From Lachnospiraceae bacterium (GTDB lineage: Bacteria > Bacillota > Clostridia > Lachnospirales > Lachnospiraceae): a stretch of 64,000 nucleotides of DNA. A program made the translations under genes and the position numbers. Shown here piece after piece: positions 1 through 8,584 of the stretch. The DNA is taken from the NCBI GenBank assembly GCA_029012365.1, contig JAQXLY010000046.1, forward strand, positions 1 through 64,000. Reading direction: 5' to 3'. The notes under the pieces are model-generated. The model was not told the DNA's origin. It did no database searches and was given only the letters and a program-made list of their open reading frames with translations. Within the stretch, counting starts at the first letter, position 1; every line of letters starts with the position of its first letter.

Positions 1-135
1 TCACCTCCACGTGTTCTGTAGTGTGTCAGTCTTATAAAGGAATTGTATCAGAAGGTAGATAGATAAGAAAGCGGAAGTTGACTAATGGGTTTCATAACCC
101 CATTGGTGCCTTTCGCAGAAAGGTGGATTATAAAA

Positions 136-843
136 ATGAAACTAATCGGAAAAGGAAATACTGCTGAAGTTTATGATGTTGGAGAAGGGAAAATACTGAA
201 GTTGTTTGTAGAAGGTTATCCGAAAATGGCTGTAGAGCATGAATTTGAAAACGCTAAGAAAATGCAGCGTTTTAAGCTTCCGGTTCCTGTTTGCCATGAA
301 ATGACTGAAGTAAACAATCGGTGCGGGATTGTTTCTGAAAAAGTATCCGGCTGCGATTTGTATGAATACATGATTAAGAAAAATGCCGGAGATGAGGGGA
401 TTGAGATTTTTTATAATTTGCAAAATCAGATTTTGAATTGCAAATGCAGTGAATTGATGTCCTATAAGGATTTTATTAAGCTGATGATAGGTGACAGAGC
501 ACCTGAAACAATCAATAAGCTGGATAAGCTTCCGGACGGAGAAAATGTTTGTCATGGAGATTTTCATCTTTGGAATATTCTTATTGATGATAACGGAAAA
601 GCAAAGGTGATTGATTTTATGAATGTTTGCCGCGGACCAAGATTGTATGATATTGCCAGAACTTTTTATCTGCTTCAAGGAGACGATAGTTCTGATGAAG
701 GTAAATCTGAAGAAGAAAAGGCAATCATAAGTCAGCGGGAAAGACTTCTTGATCAATATTTGATGCTTCATGGTGTGAAAAAGGAAGAATTGAAGCCATA
801 TTTAGAAGTAATCGATGTTTGCCATAAGTGTGAAATGCTTTAG
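136..843 (+). CDS. Aminoglycoside-phosphotransferase-fold protein (APH/choline kinase family)
   Basis: A 235-residue soluble protein with a protein-kinase-like fold. The N-terminal stretch GKGNTAEVYDVGEGKILKLF is the nucleotide-binding beta-strand region, the catalytic loop HGDFHLWN lies near residues 140-147, and the metal-binding IDF follows near 159-162. This matches the small APH-like family often called TIGR02172 in gut Firmicutes. I chose the ATG at 136 rather than the upstream in-frame ATG at 85, because AAAGGTGG sits about 10 bases ahead of it and the conserved fold starts there. The real substrate is unknown; the family fold does not by itself imply drug resistance. Monocistronic by appearance. 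Confidence 0.75.
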   Translation: MKLIGKGNTAEVYDVGEGKILKLFVEGYPKMAVEHEFENAKKMQRFKLPVPVCHEMTEVNNRCGIVSEKVSGCDLYEYMIKKNAGDEGIEIFYNLQNQILNCKCSELMSYKDFIKLMIGDRAPETINKLDKLPDGENVCHGDFHLWNILIDDNGKAKVIDFMNVCRGPRLYDIARTFYLLQGDDSSDEGKSEEEKAIISQRERLLDQYLMLHGVKKEELKPYLEVIDVCHKCEML

Positions 844-848
844 TTTCC

Positions 849-905
849 GTTATTGATGACTATGAAGAAGCAAAAGAAATTCAGAAGGAACTGTATGGGA
901 AATGA
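849..905 (+). pseudogene. Possible C-terminal gene remnant
   Basis: Just after the phosphotransferase stop, another frame reads VIDDYEEAKEIQKELYGK and then a stop. It has normal coding-like composition but no start codon or upstream continuation, since the frame is closed by a stop at 831-833. It may be the tail of a gene lost by deletion, or chance. No family recognised. Confidence 0.2.
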
Positions 906-1016
906 AAAATCCTTTTTTTAGCAAGCAATCTGGTGAAAGGAAATGAAATGCATTACTTCATAACATTAGTGCAATCATGACCAAAAAAGTTTATATTTTA
1001 CAAGAAGGAGAAGCAT

Positions 1017-2036
1017 ATGGAACGTGACGATATTATGATACGGGAAGCAGTAATACATATTTTGGATTCCACGGTGGGGATGCCGGTACTTTCGGACTCT
1101 TTGCTTGAGATGGGGCCGGATTTGTGTGATTTTTTACGTAATCATATTTACAGGCTTTTGTCCGGAGATGATTTGAAGAACTGTGTGTTTGATACGGAGT
1201 CTTCCGAGGTGTATGCGGCACTTAGGGATTTCAGGGAGGAGAATCTGATTCCGGTCAGTAAGCAGCTTGCAGGGAAGCTTTATGAGATTATGAATGCAAA
1301 TATTGATATTCCGGCAGGAGACGTGTTTTTTGTGACCTTTCAGGTGGAGTCACGGATGCATCTTGCAATTTTAAAGATGAACTACAAGGAGGTGTATGTA
1401 CATTACACCTCACTTGGGGAACAGGATGAGAATATCAACGAGGTGATGAAGCAGACGGCGGCGTTGCCGCTTGCCGGTGGGAAGCTTTCCGAGGCGGTGC
1501 TGATTGACCTTGAGGGTGACGCGGTTCGGCTGGTGGAGAAGAAGTTTCCGGTAAACGGAGAGAAGGTCAACTATTTGTCCGAGCTGTTTTTGCACTGTCA
1601 CGCCAGAATGTCCCAGAAGACAAAGCTTGACCTTGTAACAAAGGCAGTGGAGCAGATTAATAAAAAGTATTACGATGACGATTTCGAGCAGAAGATGAAG
1701 ACAAAGAGTGTGCTTCATGAGGAATGTACGAAGGCGGAAGGACCGATAAAGGTAGAAGAGATAGCCGAAAAAGTATTCAAAGAGGCCGCCCCGGAAATCA
1801 AGGAAGAGTTTGTGGAAAAATTGGAAAAGTATAAACTTCCGAAAGAGGAGATTAAGCTTCAGAGTGAGAAAACAACGAAGAAGCTGGAAAAGCAGTTTTT
1901 AACGACAGACAGCGGCATTGAAATTAATATTCCGATGGAAGAGTACAACAACAAACAGCATGTAGAGTTTATTACCAATCAGGACGGTACGATTTCCGTG
2001 CTGATTAAAAATGTGAACCGGATTACAAGTAAATAA
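1017..2036 (+). CDS. NdpA/YejK-like nucleoid-associated protein
   Basis: A 339-residue cytoplasmic protein resembling the 37-kDa nucleoid-associated protein family (NdpA, Pfam NA37). The recognisable parts are the N-terminal HILDSTVGMPVLSD segment, the central beta-rich region with FFVTFQVESRMHLAILKMNY, and the C-terminal charged helical part. Members bind the bacterial nucleoid; a precise role is not established. In E. coli it is YejK; in Firmicutes the gene is scattered and sometimes linked to mobile DNA. The ATG at 1017 follows AGAAGGAGA at a good distance. It ends convergently with the ymxH-like gene, sharing a hairpin. Confidence 0.75.
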   Translation: MERDDIMIREAVIHILDSTVGMPVLSDSLLEMGPDLCDFLRNHIYRLLSGDDLKNCVFDTESSEVYAALRDFREENLIPVSKQLAGKLYEIMNANIDIPAGDVFFVTFQVESRMHLAILKMNYKEVYVHYTSLGEQDENINEVMKQTAALPLAGGKLSEAVLIDLEGDAVRLVEKKFPVNGEKVNYLSELFLHCHARMSQKTKLDLVTKAVEQINKKYYDDDFEQKMKTKSVLHEECTKAEGPIKVEEIAEKVFKEAAPEIKEEFVEKLEKYKLPKEEIKLQSEKTTKKLEKQFLTTDSGIEINIPMEEYNNKQHVEFITNQDGTISVLIKNVNRITSK

Positions 2037-2047
2037 GTATAGCACAG

Positions 2048-2093
2048 GCAGCCCTGTCAGAGGTCAGTATTTGTGACTCTCTTTCGGGGCTGC
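2048..2093. terminator. Bidirectional terminator-like hairpin between convergent genes
   Basis: GCAGCCC (2048-2054) pairs with GGGCTGC (2087-2093), with further partial pairing inside (GGTCA/TGACT). It lies at the convergent ends of the NdpA-like gene and the ymxH-like gene, the right arm being inside the latter's coding end. TTTGCATT follows on the plus strand. Confidence 0.5.
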
Positions 2094-2327
2094 TTTGCAT
2101 TCAATATCCACGAGGATGATATCAGGCCCGATTTGTTTGATGTTACACCACGGAATGACATATTCGCATGAGTCACCGAAAAATCCGAAGAATTTCCCCG
2201 GTCCCGGCACAATAATCTTTTCCAGACATCCGGTACAGAGATTGAATTCCACATCTCCCACGAAGCCGAGCCTTGCACAGTCCCGGCAGTTAATCACTTC
2301 CTTTTGGCGTAAATCACAAAGACGCAT
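2064..2327 (-). CDS. YlmC/YmxH-family PRC-barrel protein
   Basis: An 87-residue single PRC-barrel domain protein. The family signature is the RLGFVGDVEFN strand, the IIVPGPGKFFGFF turn, and the final strand IPWCNIKQIGPDIILVD. The family is linked to sporulation in Bacillus (YmxH) but its molecular job is unknown. This copy is rich in cysteine: C4, a C14-x-x-C17 pair and a C31-x-x-C34 pair, plus two later, which is not part of the basic PRC-barrel fold and could bind a metal. On the minus strand an AGGAGG sits just before the ATG at 2327. Confidence 0.8.
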   Translation of the reverse strand: MRLCDLRQKEVINCRDCARLGFVGDVEFNLCTGCLEKIIVPGPGKFFGFFGDSCEYVIPWCNIKQIGPDIILVDIECKAAPKESHKY

Positions 2328-2352
2328 GGCAAATCCTCCTGTCGTTTTATAA

Positions 2353-2616
2353 TATAATAAAGCTATAGTTCAGTATATGCGGCGGGATAGAATACTTGAC
2401 GCAGAATGGGAGAGTATGGTAAAGTTTAATCGGGGAAACGCGGATTGCTTTCGAAATGTAGGGAAGTTGCCCCGGTACAGTACCTGACACCGGACTTTAA
2501 TAAGGATGAACCGAACGTTACTTTATCCGGTGGATGCGTTGAAAGCGGAGATGATTCTTGCGATTGCAATATTTCGGATACTACGTGCAGACAGCGTTGC
2601 GAACTTGACAGATAAC
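2353..2616 (+). other. Gene-poor stretch with a possible decayed radical-SAM fragment
   Basis: About 260 bases without an intact gene between the divergent ymxH-like gene and the nadA promoter. A short open frame at 2506-2661 reads MNRTLLYPVDALKAEMILAI and continues with AIFRILRADS. This loosely resembles the C-terminal part of biotin-synthase-like radical SAM enzymes (LSEEEILKTIAIFRFILP). It lacks any catalytic part and a ribosome site, so it is at best a relic. The similarity is from memory and weak. Confidence 0.25.
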
Positions 2617-2625
2617 TTGACAGAT
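2602..2625 (+). repeat. Perfect 12-bp tandem repeat at the nadA promoter
   Basis: AACTTGACAGAT occurs twice head to tail (2602-2613 and 2614-2625). The second copy supplies the -35 box of the nadA promoter, so a protein bound here would block RNA polymerase. The obvious candidate is the NiaR repressor encoded at the end of the same operon; that link is inferred. Confidence 0.7.
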
Positions 2626-2645
2626 GTAAATTCTTATGCTATACT
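2617..2645 (+). promoter_or_regulatory. Sigma-A promoter of the nadABC-niaR operon
   Basis: TTGACA (2617-2622), a 17-base spacer and TATACT (2640-2645), near-consensus, about 60 bases upstream of the nadA start. Confidence 0.8.
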
Positions 2646-2703
2646 GTGTCCATTATCATGAAAAGGGAGAGCTTGTGCGGGATGTCTGCATAACAACAGG
2701 TAT

Positions 2704-3612
2704 ATGGAAAATAAGCTGATTACCGAAATACAACAGTTAAAGAAAGAGAAGAATGCGATTATTTTAGCGCATTATTATGTGAATGATGAGCTGCAGGCAC
2801 TGGCGGATTACGTGGGGGATTCCTTTTATCTGGCAAAGGTGGCAAAGGAAACCGACGCGGATGTGGTAGTGTTCTGCGGCGTTTCCTTTATGGGGGAGAG
2901 TGCAAAGCTGCTGAACCCGGAAAAGACGGTTTTGATGCCGGATGCATCGGCGGATTGTCCGATGGCGCATATGGCACAGGTGGCAAAGATTAAGGAATAC
3001 CGTGAGAAATACGAGGATCTGGCAGTAGTCTGCTATATTAATTCCACAGCAGAGTTAAAGAGCTGCAGTGATGTATGCGTTACGTCTTCCAATGCGGTAA
3101 CAATCGTAAAGAAGCTGCCGAATAAAAATATTTTCTTTATTCCGGACGGAAACCTCGGTCGTTTTGTTGCAGCGCAGGTTCCGGAAAAGAATGTGATTTT
3201 AAATGACGGATATTGCCCGATACATAAAAATATTACGGCAGAAGGTGTAAGGGCACAAAAGGAAAAGCATCCGGAGGCTCTGGTACTGGCGCATCCGGAG
3301 TGCGAGGAAAGTGTGCTGGCACTTGCGGATTACATCGGAAGTACAGCGGGAATGATTGCCTATGCGAAGAAAAGTGATTGCAGGGAGTTTATTATATGCA
3401 CGGAAGAGGGTGTGTCCTATCGTCTGCGTGAGGACAGCCCGGAGAAGAGGTTTTATTTCGGCGGAGAGTATTGCTGCCATGATATGAAGTTAAATACGTT
3501 AGAAAAGGTGCTTCACGTATTAAAGACCGGTGAAAACGAAGTGAAGCTTCCTGCGAATATTTGTGAGAAAGCTGTGGCACCACTGGATAAGATGTTAGCT
3601 ATGGCAAAATAA
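2704..3612 (+). CDS. nadA: Quinolinate synthase NadA
   Basis: A 302-residue [4Fe-4S] enzyme that condenses iminoaspartate with dihydroxyacetone phosphate to make quinolinate in NAD synthesis. Visible family marks are the opening KKEKNAIILAHYYVNDELQ, the cluster-ligand contexts VFCGVSFMGESAK, LAHPECEES and the late EYCCHDMK, and the DGNLGRFVA loop. Length is normal for the class. First gene of nadA-nadB-nadC-niaR; nadB starts about 100 bases downstream. The ribosome site before ATG 2704 is weak. Probably repressed by NiaR when niacin is available. Confidence 0.95.
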   Translation: MENKLITEIQQLKKEKNAIILAHYYVNDELQALADYVGDSFYLAKVAKETDADVVVFCGVSFMGESAKLLNPEKTVLMPDASADCPMAHMAQVAKIKEYREKYEDLAVVCYINSTAELKSCSDVCVTSSNAVTIVKKLPNKNIFFIPDGNLGRFVAAQVPEKNVILNDGYCPIHKNITAEGVRAQKEKHPEALVLAHPECEESVLALADYIGSTAGMIAYAKKSDCREFIICTEEGVSYRLREDSPEKRFYFGGEYCCHDMKLNTLEKVLHVLKTGENEVKLPANICEKAVAPLDKMLAMAK

Positions 3613-3710
3613 GCCTGCTGATTCGCGGCATAGGAAAAGGAGAGGCTGACAGTAAGCCGGGTGACAAAGAAAAAATTTTCTGAAGAAACAGAAGGAATAG
3701 AAGAAAAGAT

Positions 3711-5048
3711 ATGAAACATGAAAATAGGAAAGCGGATGTTGTAATTGTCGGCTGCGGTGTATCAGGTCTTTATTGTGCGCTTCATTTACCGCAGGATAAA
3801 AATATTATAATTGTGTCAAAGGATGAATTTGAGAACAGTGATTCCTTTCTGGCACAAGGCGGTATCTGTGTGCTTAGGGATGATGCGGATTATGATTCCT
3901 ATTATGAGGATACCATGCGGGCGGGGCATTATGAAAATAATCCGCGTTCCGTGGAACTGATGATCCGGTCATCACAGGGGGTAATCGGCGAGCTGGTAGA
4001 GTATGGAGTGGAGTTTGAGCGGGATGAAAACGGATTTCTGTATACGAGAGAGGGGGCTCACTCCAAGCCACGTATTTTGTTCCATGAGGATGAGACAGGT
4101 AAGGAGATAACGTCTCATTTGCTGGCGGCTGTGAAGAAGCGGCCGAATGTGACCTTAATTCCGCATTTTACCATGGTGGATATTTTAACGAAGGATAATG
4201 TCTGCTACGGTATCGTGGGACATGATGAAAAGGGGGAATACTCTGTAATTACGGCGGATTATACCGTGCTTGCTACCGGAGGAATCGGGGGACTTTATGA
4301 GCATTCCACGAATTTCAGGCATCTGACCGGAGATGCGCTTGCAATAGCACTCCGACATGATATCAAGCTGCAGAATATTGATTACATTCAGATACATCCG
4401 ACCACACTTTATACGGAAAAAAAAGGCAGACGCTTTCTGATATCCGAGTCTGTAAGAGGAGAGGGAGCTGTCCTTTTAAATTCAAAGGGAGAGAGGTTTG
4501 TAGATGAATTGCTGCCGCGAGATGTTGTGGCAAATGCGATTTTTGCGGAAATGAAAAGGGAGGGAACACGGCATGTGTGGCTTTCTCTGGCACCGATTCC
4601 CGAAGAAGAGATTAGAAGTCATTTTCCTCACATATATAGTCATTGTCTGGAGGAGGGTTATGATGTTACAAGGGAGCCTATTCCGGTGGTTCCTGCACAG
4701 CATTATTTTATGGGAGGCATTGCGGTAGATGAGTTTAGTAAAACATCCATGGAACGGCTGTATGCGGTAGGAGAGACAGCCTGCAACGGAGTTCATGGGA
4801 AAAACCGTCTGGCAAGCAACTCTCTGTTAGAAAGTCTGGTGTTTGCAAAACGAGCGGCAGGACAGATTTGTACGGGATACTCAAATGTCTCAAAGGAGTG
4901 TGCAGAGGAAGTTATTGCACAGATTGATTTAACAGATAATACGGCATATGAAGGATATGCAGAAAAATACAAGGATGCAGTGCTTACTGCAATAGAAAAG
5001 GAGAAGGATTATCATGAACAATATCAGTATGACGCTGAACGCGGATGA
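3711..5048 (+). CDS. nadB: L-aspartate oxidase NadB
   Basis: A 445-residue FAD flavoprotein that oxidises L-aspartate to iminoaspartate for NadA. The dinucleotide-binding start is VVIVGCGVSGLYCAL, followed by FLAQGGICV, IQIHPTTLY, SVRGEGAVLLN and, near the end, NRLASNSLLESLVFAKRAA, all typical of the succinate dehydrogenase/NadB flavoprotein fold. It is shorter than the roughly 540-residue enterobacterial enzyme because the C-terminal helical domain is reduced, as is usual in Clostridia. Its last 35 bases overlap nadC, which suggests coupled translation. Confidence 0.95.
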   Translation: MKHENRKADVVIVGCGVSGLYCALHLPQDKNIIIVSKDEFENSDSFLAQGGICVLRDDADYDSYYEDTMRAGHYENNPRSVELMIRSSQGVIGELVEYGVEFERDENGFLYTREGAHSKPRILFHEDETGKEITSHLLAAVKKRPNVTLIPHFTMVDILTKDNVCYGIVGHDEKGEYSVITADYTVLATGGIGGLYEHSTNFRHLTGDALAIALRHDIKLQNIDYIQIHPTTLYTEKKGRRFLISESVRGEGAVLLNSKGERFVDELLPRDVVANAIFAEMKREGTRHVWLSLAPIPEEEIRSHFPHIYSHCLEEGYDVTREPIPVVPAQHYFMGGIAVDEFSKTSMERLYAVGETACNGVHGKNRLASNSLLESLVFAKRAAGQICTGYSNVSKECAEEVIAQIDLTDNTAYEGYAEKYKDAVLTAIEKEKDYHEQYQYDAERG

Positions 5049-5865
5049 ATTAATTTTAAGTGCATTAAGGGAGGATATCAGCAGTGAGGATGTTTCCACA
5101 AATGCAGTTATGCCGGAGTACCGGCTCGGTGAGGTGGAGCTGCTTTGTAAGGAGGATGGTGTAATTGCCGGCCTTTTAGTGTTTAAACGGGTGTTTGAGC
5201 TGCTTGATGAGAAAACAGAGGTTACTTTTTTTGCAAAAGACGGTGATACGGTTAAGAAGGGACAAAGGCTTGGACTGGTGCGCGGAGACATCCGTGTTCT
5301 CCTTTCCGGTGAACGTACCGCGCTTAATTATTTACAGCGTATGAGCGGTATCGCTACCTATACACGTTCGATTGCAGTATTATTTGAGGGAAGCAAAACA
5401 AAGCTTCTTGATACCAGAAAAACTACCCCGAATATGCGTCTTTTTGAAAAGTATGCGGTAAGGGTAGGCGGAGGATATAATCACAGGTATAACTTAAGTG
5501 ACGGCGTACTGTTAAAGGACAACCATATCGGTGCCGCAGGCAGTGTGGCGAAGGCAGTTGCCATGGCAAAGGAGTATGCGCCGTTTGTCAGAAAGATTGA
5601 GATAGAGGTTGAGAACTTAGATATGTTTAAGGAAGCCTTAGAGGCAGGAGCAGATATTATTATGCTTGATAACATGAGTGTGGAGGATATGAGAGAAGCC
5701 GTGAGGCTTGCGGCAGGAAAGGCGGAAATCGAATGCAGCGGTAATGTGACGAGAGAAAATGTAGAGCGCTTAATCAATATCGGTGTTGACTACATTTCCA
5801 GCGGTGCATTAACTCATTCCGCGCCGATTTTAGACCTTTCCTTAAAGAACCTGCATGCAGTGTAA
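5014..5865 (+). CDS. nadC: Nicotinate-nucleotide pyrophosphorylase NadC
   Basis: A 283-residue quinolinate phosphoribosyltransferase that converts quinolinate and PRPP to nicotinate mononucleotide, CO2 and PPi. The conserved active-site run includes LDTRKTTPNMR, AVRVGGGYNHR and LSDGVLLKDNH, then EIEVEN, IIMLDNMS and the phosphate loop ECSGNV. The start at 5014 lies inside the end of nadB and follows AAGGAGAAGG; the alternative ATG at 5029 has no ribosome site. Completes the aspartate-to-NaMN route with nadA and nadB. Confidence 0.95.
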   Translation: MNNISMTLNADELILSALREDISSEDVSTNAVMPEYRLGEVELLCKEDGVIAGLLVFKRVFELLDEKTEVTFFAKDGDTVKKGQRLGLVRGDIRVLLSGERTALNYLQRMSGIATYTRSIAVLFEGSKTKLLDTRKTTPNMRLFEKYAVRVGGGYNHRYNLSDGVLLKDNHIGAAGSVAKAVAMAKEYAPFVRKIEIEVENLDMFKEALEAGADIIMLDNMSVEDMREAVRLAAGKAEIECSGNVTRENVERLINIGVDYISSGALTHSAPILDLSLKNLHAV

Positions 5866-5877
5866 AGGGGGAGAGGA

Positions 5878-6390
5878 ATGAAAGGAAAAGAACGGAGGAA
5901 AGAAATTGCTGCGCTGATTATGTCAGAGCAGGAACCGCTTTCGGGAACGGTATTGTCGGAGCGTCTCGGTGTGTCCAGACAGATTATTGTACAGGATATT
6001 GCTATGCTCCGGACGGAAGGATATGATATACTTTCCACACATCAGGGCTACGTTATTACGAAGGGTCCCTTTGCCGAGCGTGTATTTAAGCTGCGCCATA
6101 CCAGTGAACAGACCGAGGAGGAGTTAAGATGCATCGTGGCTCTCGGCGGTACGGTTGTTAATGTTTTTGTATGGCATAAGGTGTACGGAAAAATCGAGGC
6201 CGGTATGAATCTTTTTTCCGAGCGGGGAATCGCACAGTTTATGGATGGTATAAAAAGCGGAAAATCCAAGGAATTGATGCATATTACGGAGGGGTATCAT
6301 TATCATACGGTGCGGGCGGATTCCGAAGAAACGCTGGATGCGATTGAAAAGGCACTGGACGCGAAGGGGTATATTGTACCGGAGATTTAA
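5878..6390 (+). CDS. niaR: NiaR (YrxA) niacin-responsive repressor
   Basis: A 170-residue transcriptional repressor with an N-terminal winged helix (HTH_11; LSGTVLSERLGVSRQIIVQD, residues about 20-39) and a C-terminal 3H domain, named for conserved histidines seen here in VFVWHKVYGK, MHITEGYHYHTVR. The 3H domain senses nicotinic acid with a bound metal. Twelve bases after nadC in the same operon, so it most likely autoregulates nadABC-niaR through sites near the promoter at 2617-2645. Start ATG 5878 follows GGGGGAGAGG. Confidence 0.92.
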   Translation: MKGKERRKEIAALIMSEQEPLSGTVLSERLGVSRQIIVQDIAMLRTEGYDILSTHQGYVITKGPFAERVFKLRHTSEQTEEELRCIVALGGTVVNVFVWHKVYGKIEAGMNLFSERGIAQFMDGIKSGKSKELMHITEGYHYHTVRADSEETLDAIEKALDAKGYIVPEI

Positions 6391-6399
6391 AATCACTAC

Positions 6400-6427
6400 T
6401 TGCATTTTCCGGCATTTCTTTTATAAT
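6400..6427 (+). promoter_or_regulatory. Sigma-A promoter of nrdR
   Basis: TTGCAT (6400-6405), 16-base spacer, TATAAT (6422-6427), directly after the niaR stop and about 95 bases before nrdR. Confidence 0.65.
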
Positions 6428-6520
6428 AGAAAATAAGAGAAGAGAATATTCCGGGGTGTTTGTGTAAGAAGTATCAAACATATTCGGAATGCCGCTGTTA
6501 CGTGGCAGAAGGGGGAACTT

Positions 6521-6976
6521 ATGAAGTGTCCGTTTTGCGGAAAAGAAAATACAAGGGTAATTGATTCCAGACCGGCAGATGACGGCGGTTCGATTCGCAG
6601 AAGACGCCAGTGTGATGAGTGCGGCAAGCGTTTTACCACGTATGAGAAGGTAGAGACGATTCCGCTTGTTGTTATCAAAAAGGATAATATGCGTGAGCCG
6701 TATGACAGGGCGAAGATTGAGTCCGGTGTATTCCGCTCCTGCCATAAGCGTCCGATTTCCGTTGACCAGATTACAGGTCTTGTTGATGAAATCGAAACCA
6801 TTATTTTCAGTCTGGAGGAAAAAGAGATACCAAGCAGCAAAATCGGAGAAATCGTAATGGATAAGTTAAAGGATCTGGACGCGGTTGCTTATGTGCGTTT
6901 TGCTTCGGTATACCGTGAGTTCAAGGATGTCAACACCTTTATGCAGGAGATTAAAAAGATTCTGGATAAAAAATAA
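6521..6976 (+). CDS. nrdR: Transcriptional repressor NrdR
   Basis: A 151-residue regulator of ribonucleotide reductase genes. The N-terminal zinc ribbon uses C3/C6 (CPFC) and C31/C34 (CDEC), and is followed by an ATP-cone domain starting near residue 49 (VVIKKDNMREPYDRAKIESG) that reads dATP/ATP. Length is exactly that of the family. Start ATG 6521 follows AAGGGGGAA. No ribonucleotide reductase gene is in the window, so its targets lie elsewhere. It has its own promoter and is followed by the comM-like gene. Confidence 0.95.
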   Translation: MKCPFCGKENTRVIDSRPADDGGSIRRRRQCDECGKRFTTYEKVETIPLVVIKKDNMREPYDRAKIESGVFRSCHKRPISVDQITGLVDEIETIIFSLEEKEIPSSKIGEIVMDKLKDLDAVAYVRFASVYREFKDVNTFMQEIKKILDKK

Positions 6977-7058
6977 GAGGCTTGTTCCTGCGGGTGAGAC
7001 GCGTTTATTTGTTGCAAAAGCAGTGGGTTAGAATATTCCCGCAAGGGAAAGGATTGTT

Positions 7059-8582
7059 ATGCTAGGTAAGGTATACTCTGCGGCAGTGTCAGGCATTGAA
7101 GCGGAGCTGATTACGGCAGAAGCCGACGTAAAGGACGGACTGCCGTGCTTTTCTATGGTCGGAGCACTTGCGCTTGAGACCAGAGAAGCAAAAGAAAGGG
7201 TGCGAATCGCACTGGAAAATTCCGGCTATCGTTTGCCGGTGAAGCGGATTACAGTGAATCTTTCACCGGCAGATATCAGAAAAGAAGGGACTGCATTCGA
7301 TTTGTCCGTGGCGATAGCTGTCTTGACCGCGTTCGGTCTTGTTTCCGAAAAATCGGTTGAAAAATGTATGTTTTTAGGTGAATTATCTCTTGACGGCAGG
7401 ATTAATCCGGTGTCAGGTGTTCTTCCATGCGTCTGCCGTGCAAAAAAGGAAGGTTTTATTCAGTGCTTTGTACCTTATGAAAACGGCGGAGAGGCGGCTG
7501 CGGTTGAGGATATTCCGGTCTTTGGTGTAAAAACATTGAAGGAAGTGGTGGAGGTTTTAAATGGCAACGGTGATATCCTTCCGTACCGGGAAGAAAGGGC
7601 GGCTTTGGAGCAGGAGGAAGAAAAGCTCGATTTTTCTGAGGTACAGGGTCAGAGGATGGCAAAACGGGCACTGGAAATTGCTGCCGCGGGGATGCACAAT
7701 GTTTTGATGATAGGTCCGCCGGGAACCGGAAAAACCATGTTAGCAAAAAGGATTCCTTCCATTCTTCCTTCTCTCAGCTTTGAGGATAGCCTGGAGATTT
7801 CAAAGATATACAGTGTAGCAGGGATATTGTCGGGAAAGCATCTGATTACAACTCCTCCGTTTCAGGCACCGCATCATACAGTGACGCGGACAGCGCTGGC
7901 GGGCGGAGGAAGAAGGGCTACTCCAGGAATGATTAGTCTTGCTCATAAGGGGGTTTTGTTTTTGGACGAGTTTCCGGAGTTCAGACGCGAAACAATGGAG
8001 GTTCTCAGACAACCGTTAGAGGAACGTGCGATTACCGTGGCAAGGTACAATGCAACCTATACCTATCCGGCAGGCGGAATGCTCGTAGCAGCCATGAACC
8101 CGTGTATTTGTGGCTTTTATCCGGACAGAACAAGGTGTAACTGTTCCCAGGCACAGATAAGACAGTATATCGGGAAAATCAGCAGACCGCTTCTGGAACG
8201 CTTTGATTTGTGTATTGAAGTGCTGCCGGTAAGGTATCGTGATTTGAAAGCAAATACCGCGCAGGAGAGCTCGGCAGAAATCAGAAAACGTGTAGAGACA
8301 GCAAGAAAACGGCAGCAGGAAAGATACCGTGGACTGGCTATTTCATGCAATTCGGAGCTTTCGGGAGAAGGAGTAAGAAAGTATTGTATTCTGACAAATG
8401 AAGCAAGGGAGCGAATGGAAGAGGCATTTGACCGGTTGATGCTCAGTGCCCGTTCTTATCACAGAATATTAAAGACGGCACGTACCATAGCAGACCTTGC
8501 AGGGACGGAAAGGATTGAAGAGGCACAGCTTTCCGAAGCATTGCTTTACCGGGAACCGGACAGGAAGTATTGGGGGGAATAA
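7059..8582 (+). CDS. comM: YifB/ComM family Mg-chelatase-like AAA+ ATPase
   Basis: A 507-residue AAA+ protein. The N-terminal third is the Lon-protease-like S5 fold (from SAAVSGIEAELITAEADVKDG) without peptidase residues. The ATPase core has Walker A GPPGTGKTMLAKR near residues 218-230 and Walker B LFLDEFPEF near 301-309; the C-terminal lid is the Mg-chelatase type. In Proteobacteria ComM is a branch-migration helicase for natural transformation; in Firmicutes the role is inferred from that. It precedes dprA, another transformation gene, with the two ends almost touching. Confidence 0.88.
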   Translation: MLGKVYSAAVSGIEAELITAEADVKDGLPCFSMVGALALETREAKERVRIALENSGYRLPVKRITVNLSPADIRKEGTAFDLSVAIAVLTAFGLVSEKSVEKCMFLGELSLDGRINPVSGVLPCVCRAKKEGFIQCFVPYENGGEAAAVEDIPVFGVKTLKEVVEVLNGNGDILPYREERAALEQEEEKLDFSEVQGQRMAKRALEIAAAGMHNVLMIGPPGTGKTMLAKRIPSILPSLSFEDSLEISKIYSVAGILSGKHLITTPPFQAPHHTVTRTALAGGGRRATPGMISLAHKGVLFLDEFPEFRRETMEVLRQPLEERAITVARYNATYTYPAGGMLVAAMNPCICGFYPDRTRCNCSQAQIRQYIGKISRPLLERFDLCIEVLPVRYRDLKANTAQESSAEIRKRVETARKRQQERYRGLAISCNSELSGEGVRKYCILTNEARERMEEAFDRLMLSARSYHRILKTARTIADLAGTERIEEAQLSEALLYREPDRKYWGE

Positions 8583-8584
8583 GC

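Noticed and set aside
136-843. Antibiotic resistance gene
   Set aside because: The APH-type fold is shared by many housekeeping kinases; this lineage lacks close marks of known resistance enzymes.
2397-2426. Promoter TTGACG/TAAAGT upstream of nadA
   Set aside because: Poor boxes with 18-base spacing and far from the gene; the promoter at 2617-2645 is much better.
2421-2448. Sigma-D promoter (TAAA ... GCCGATAT)
   Set aside because: TAAA is present but the expected second box reads CGCGGATT, a poor match.
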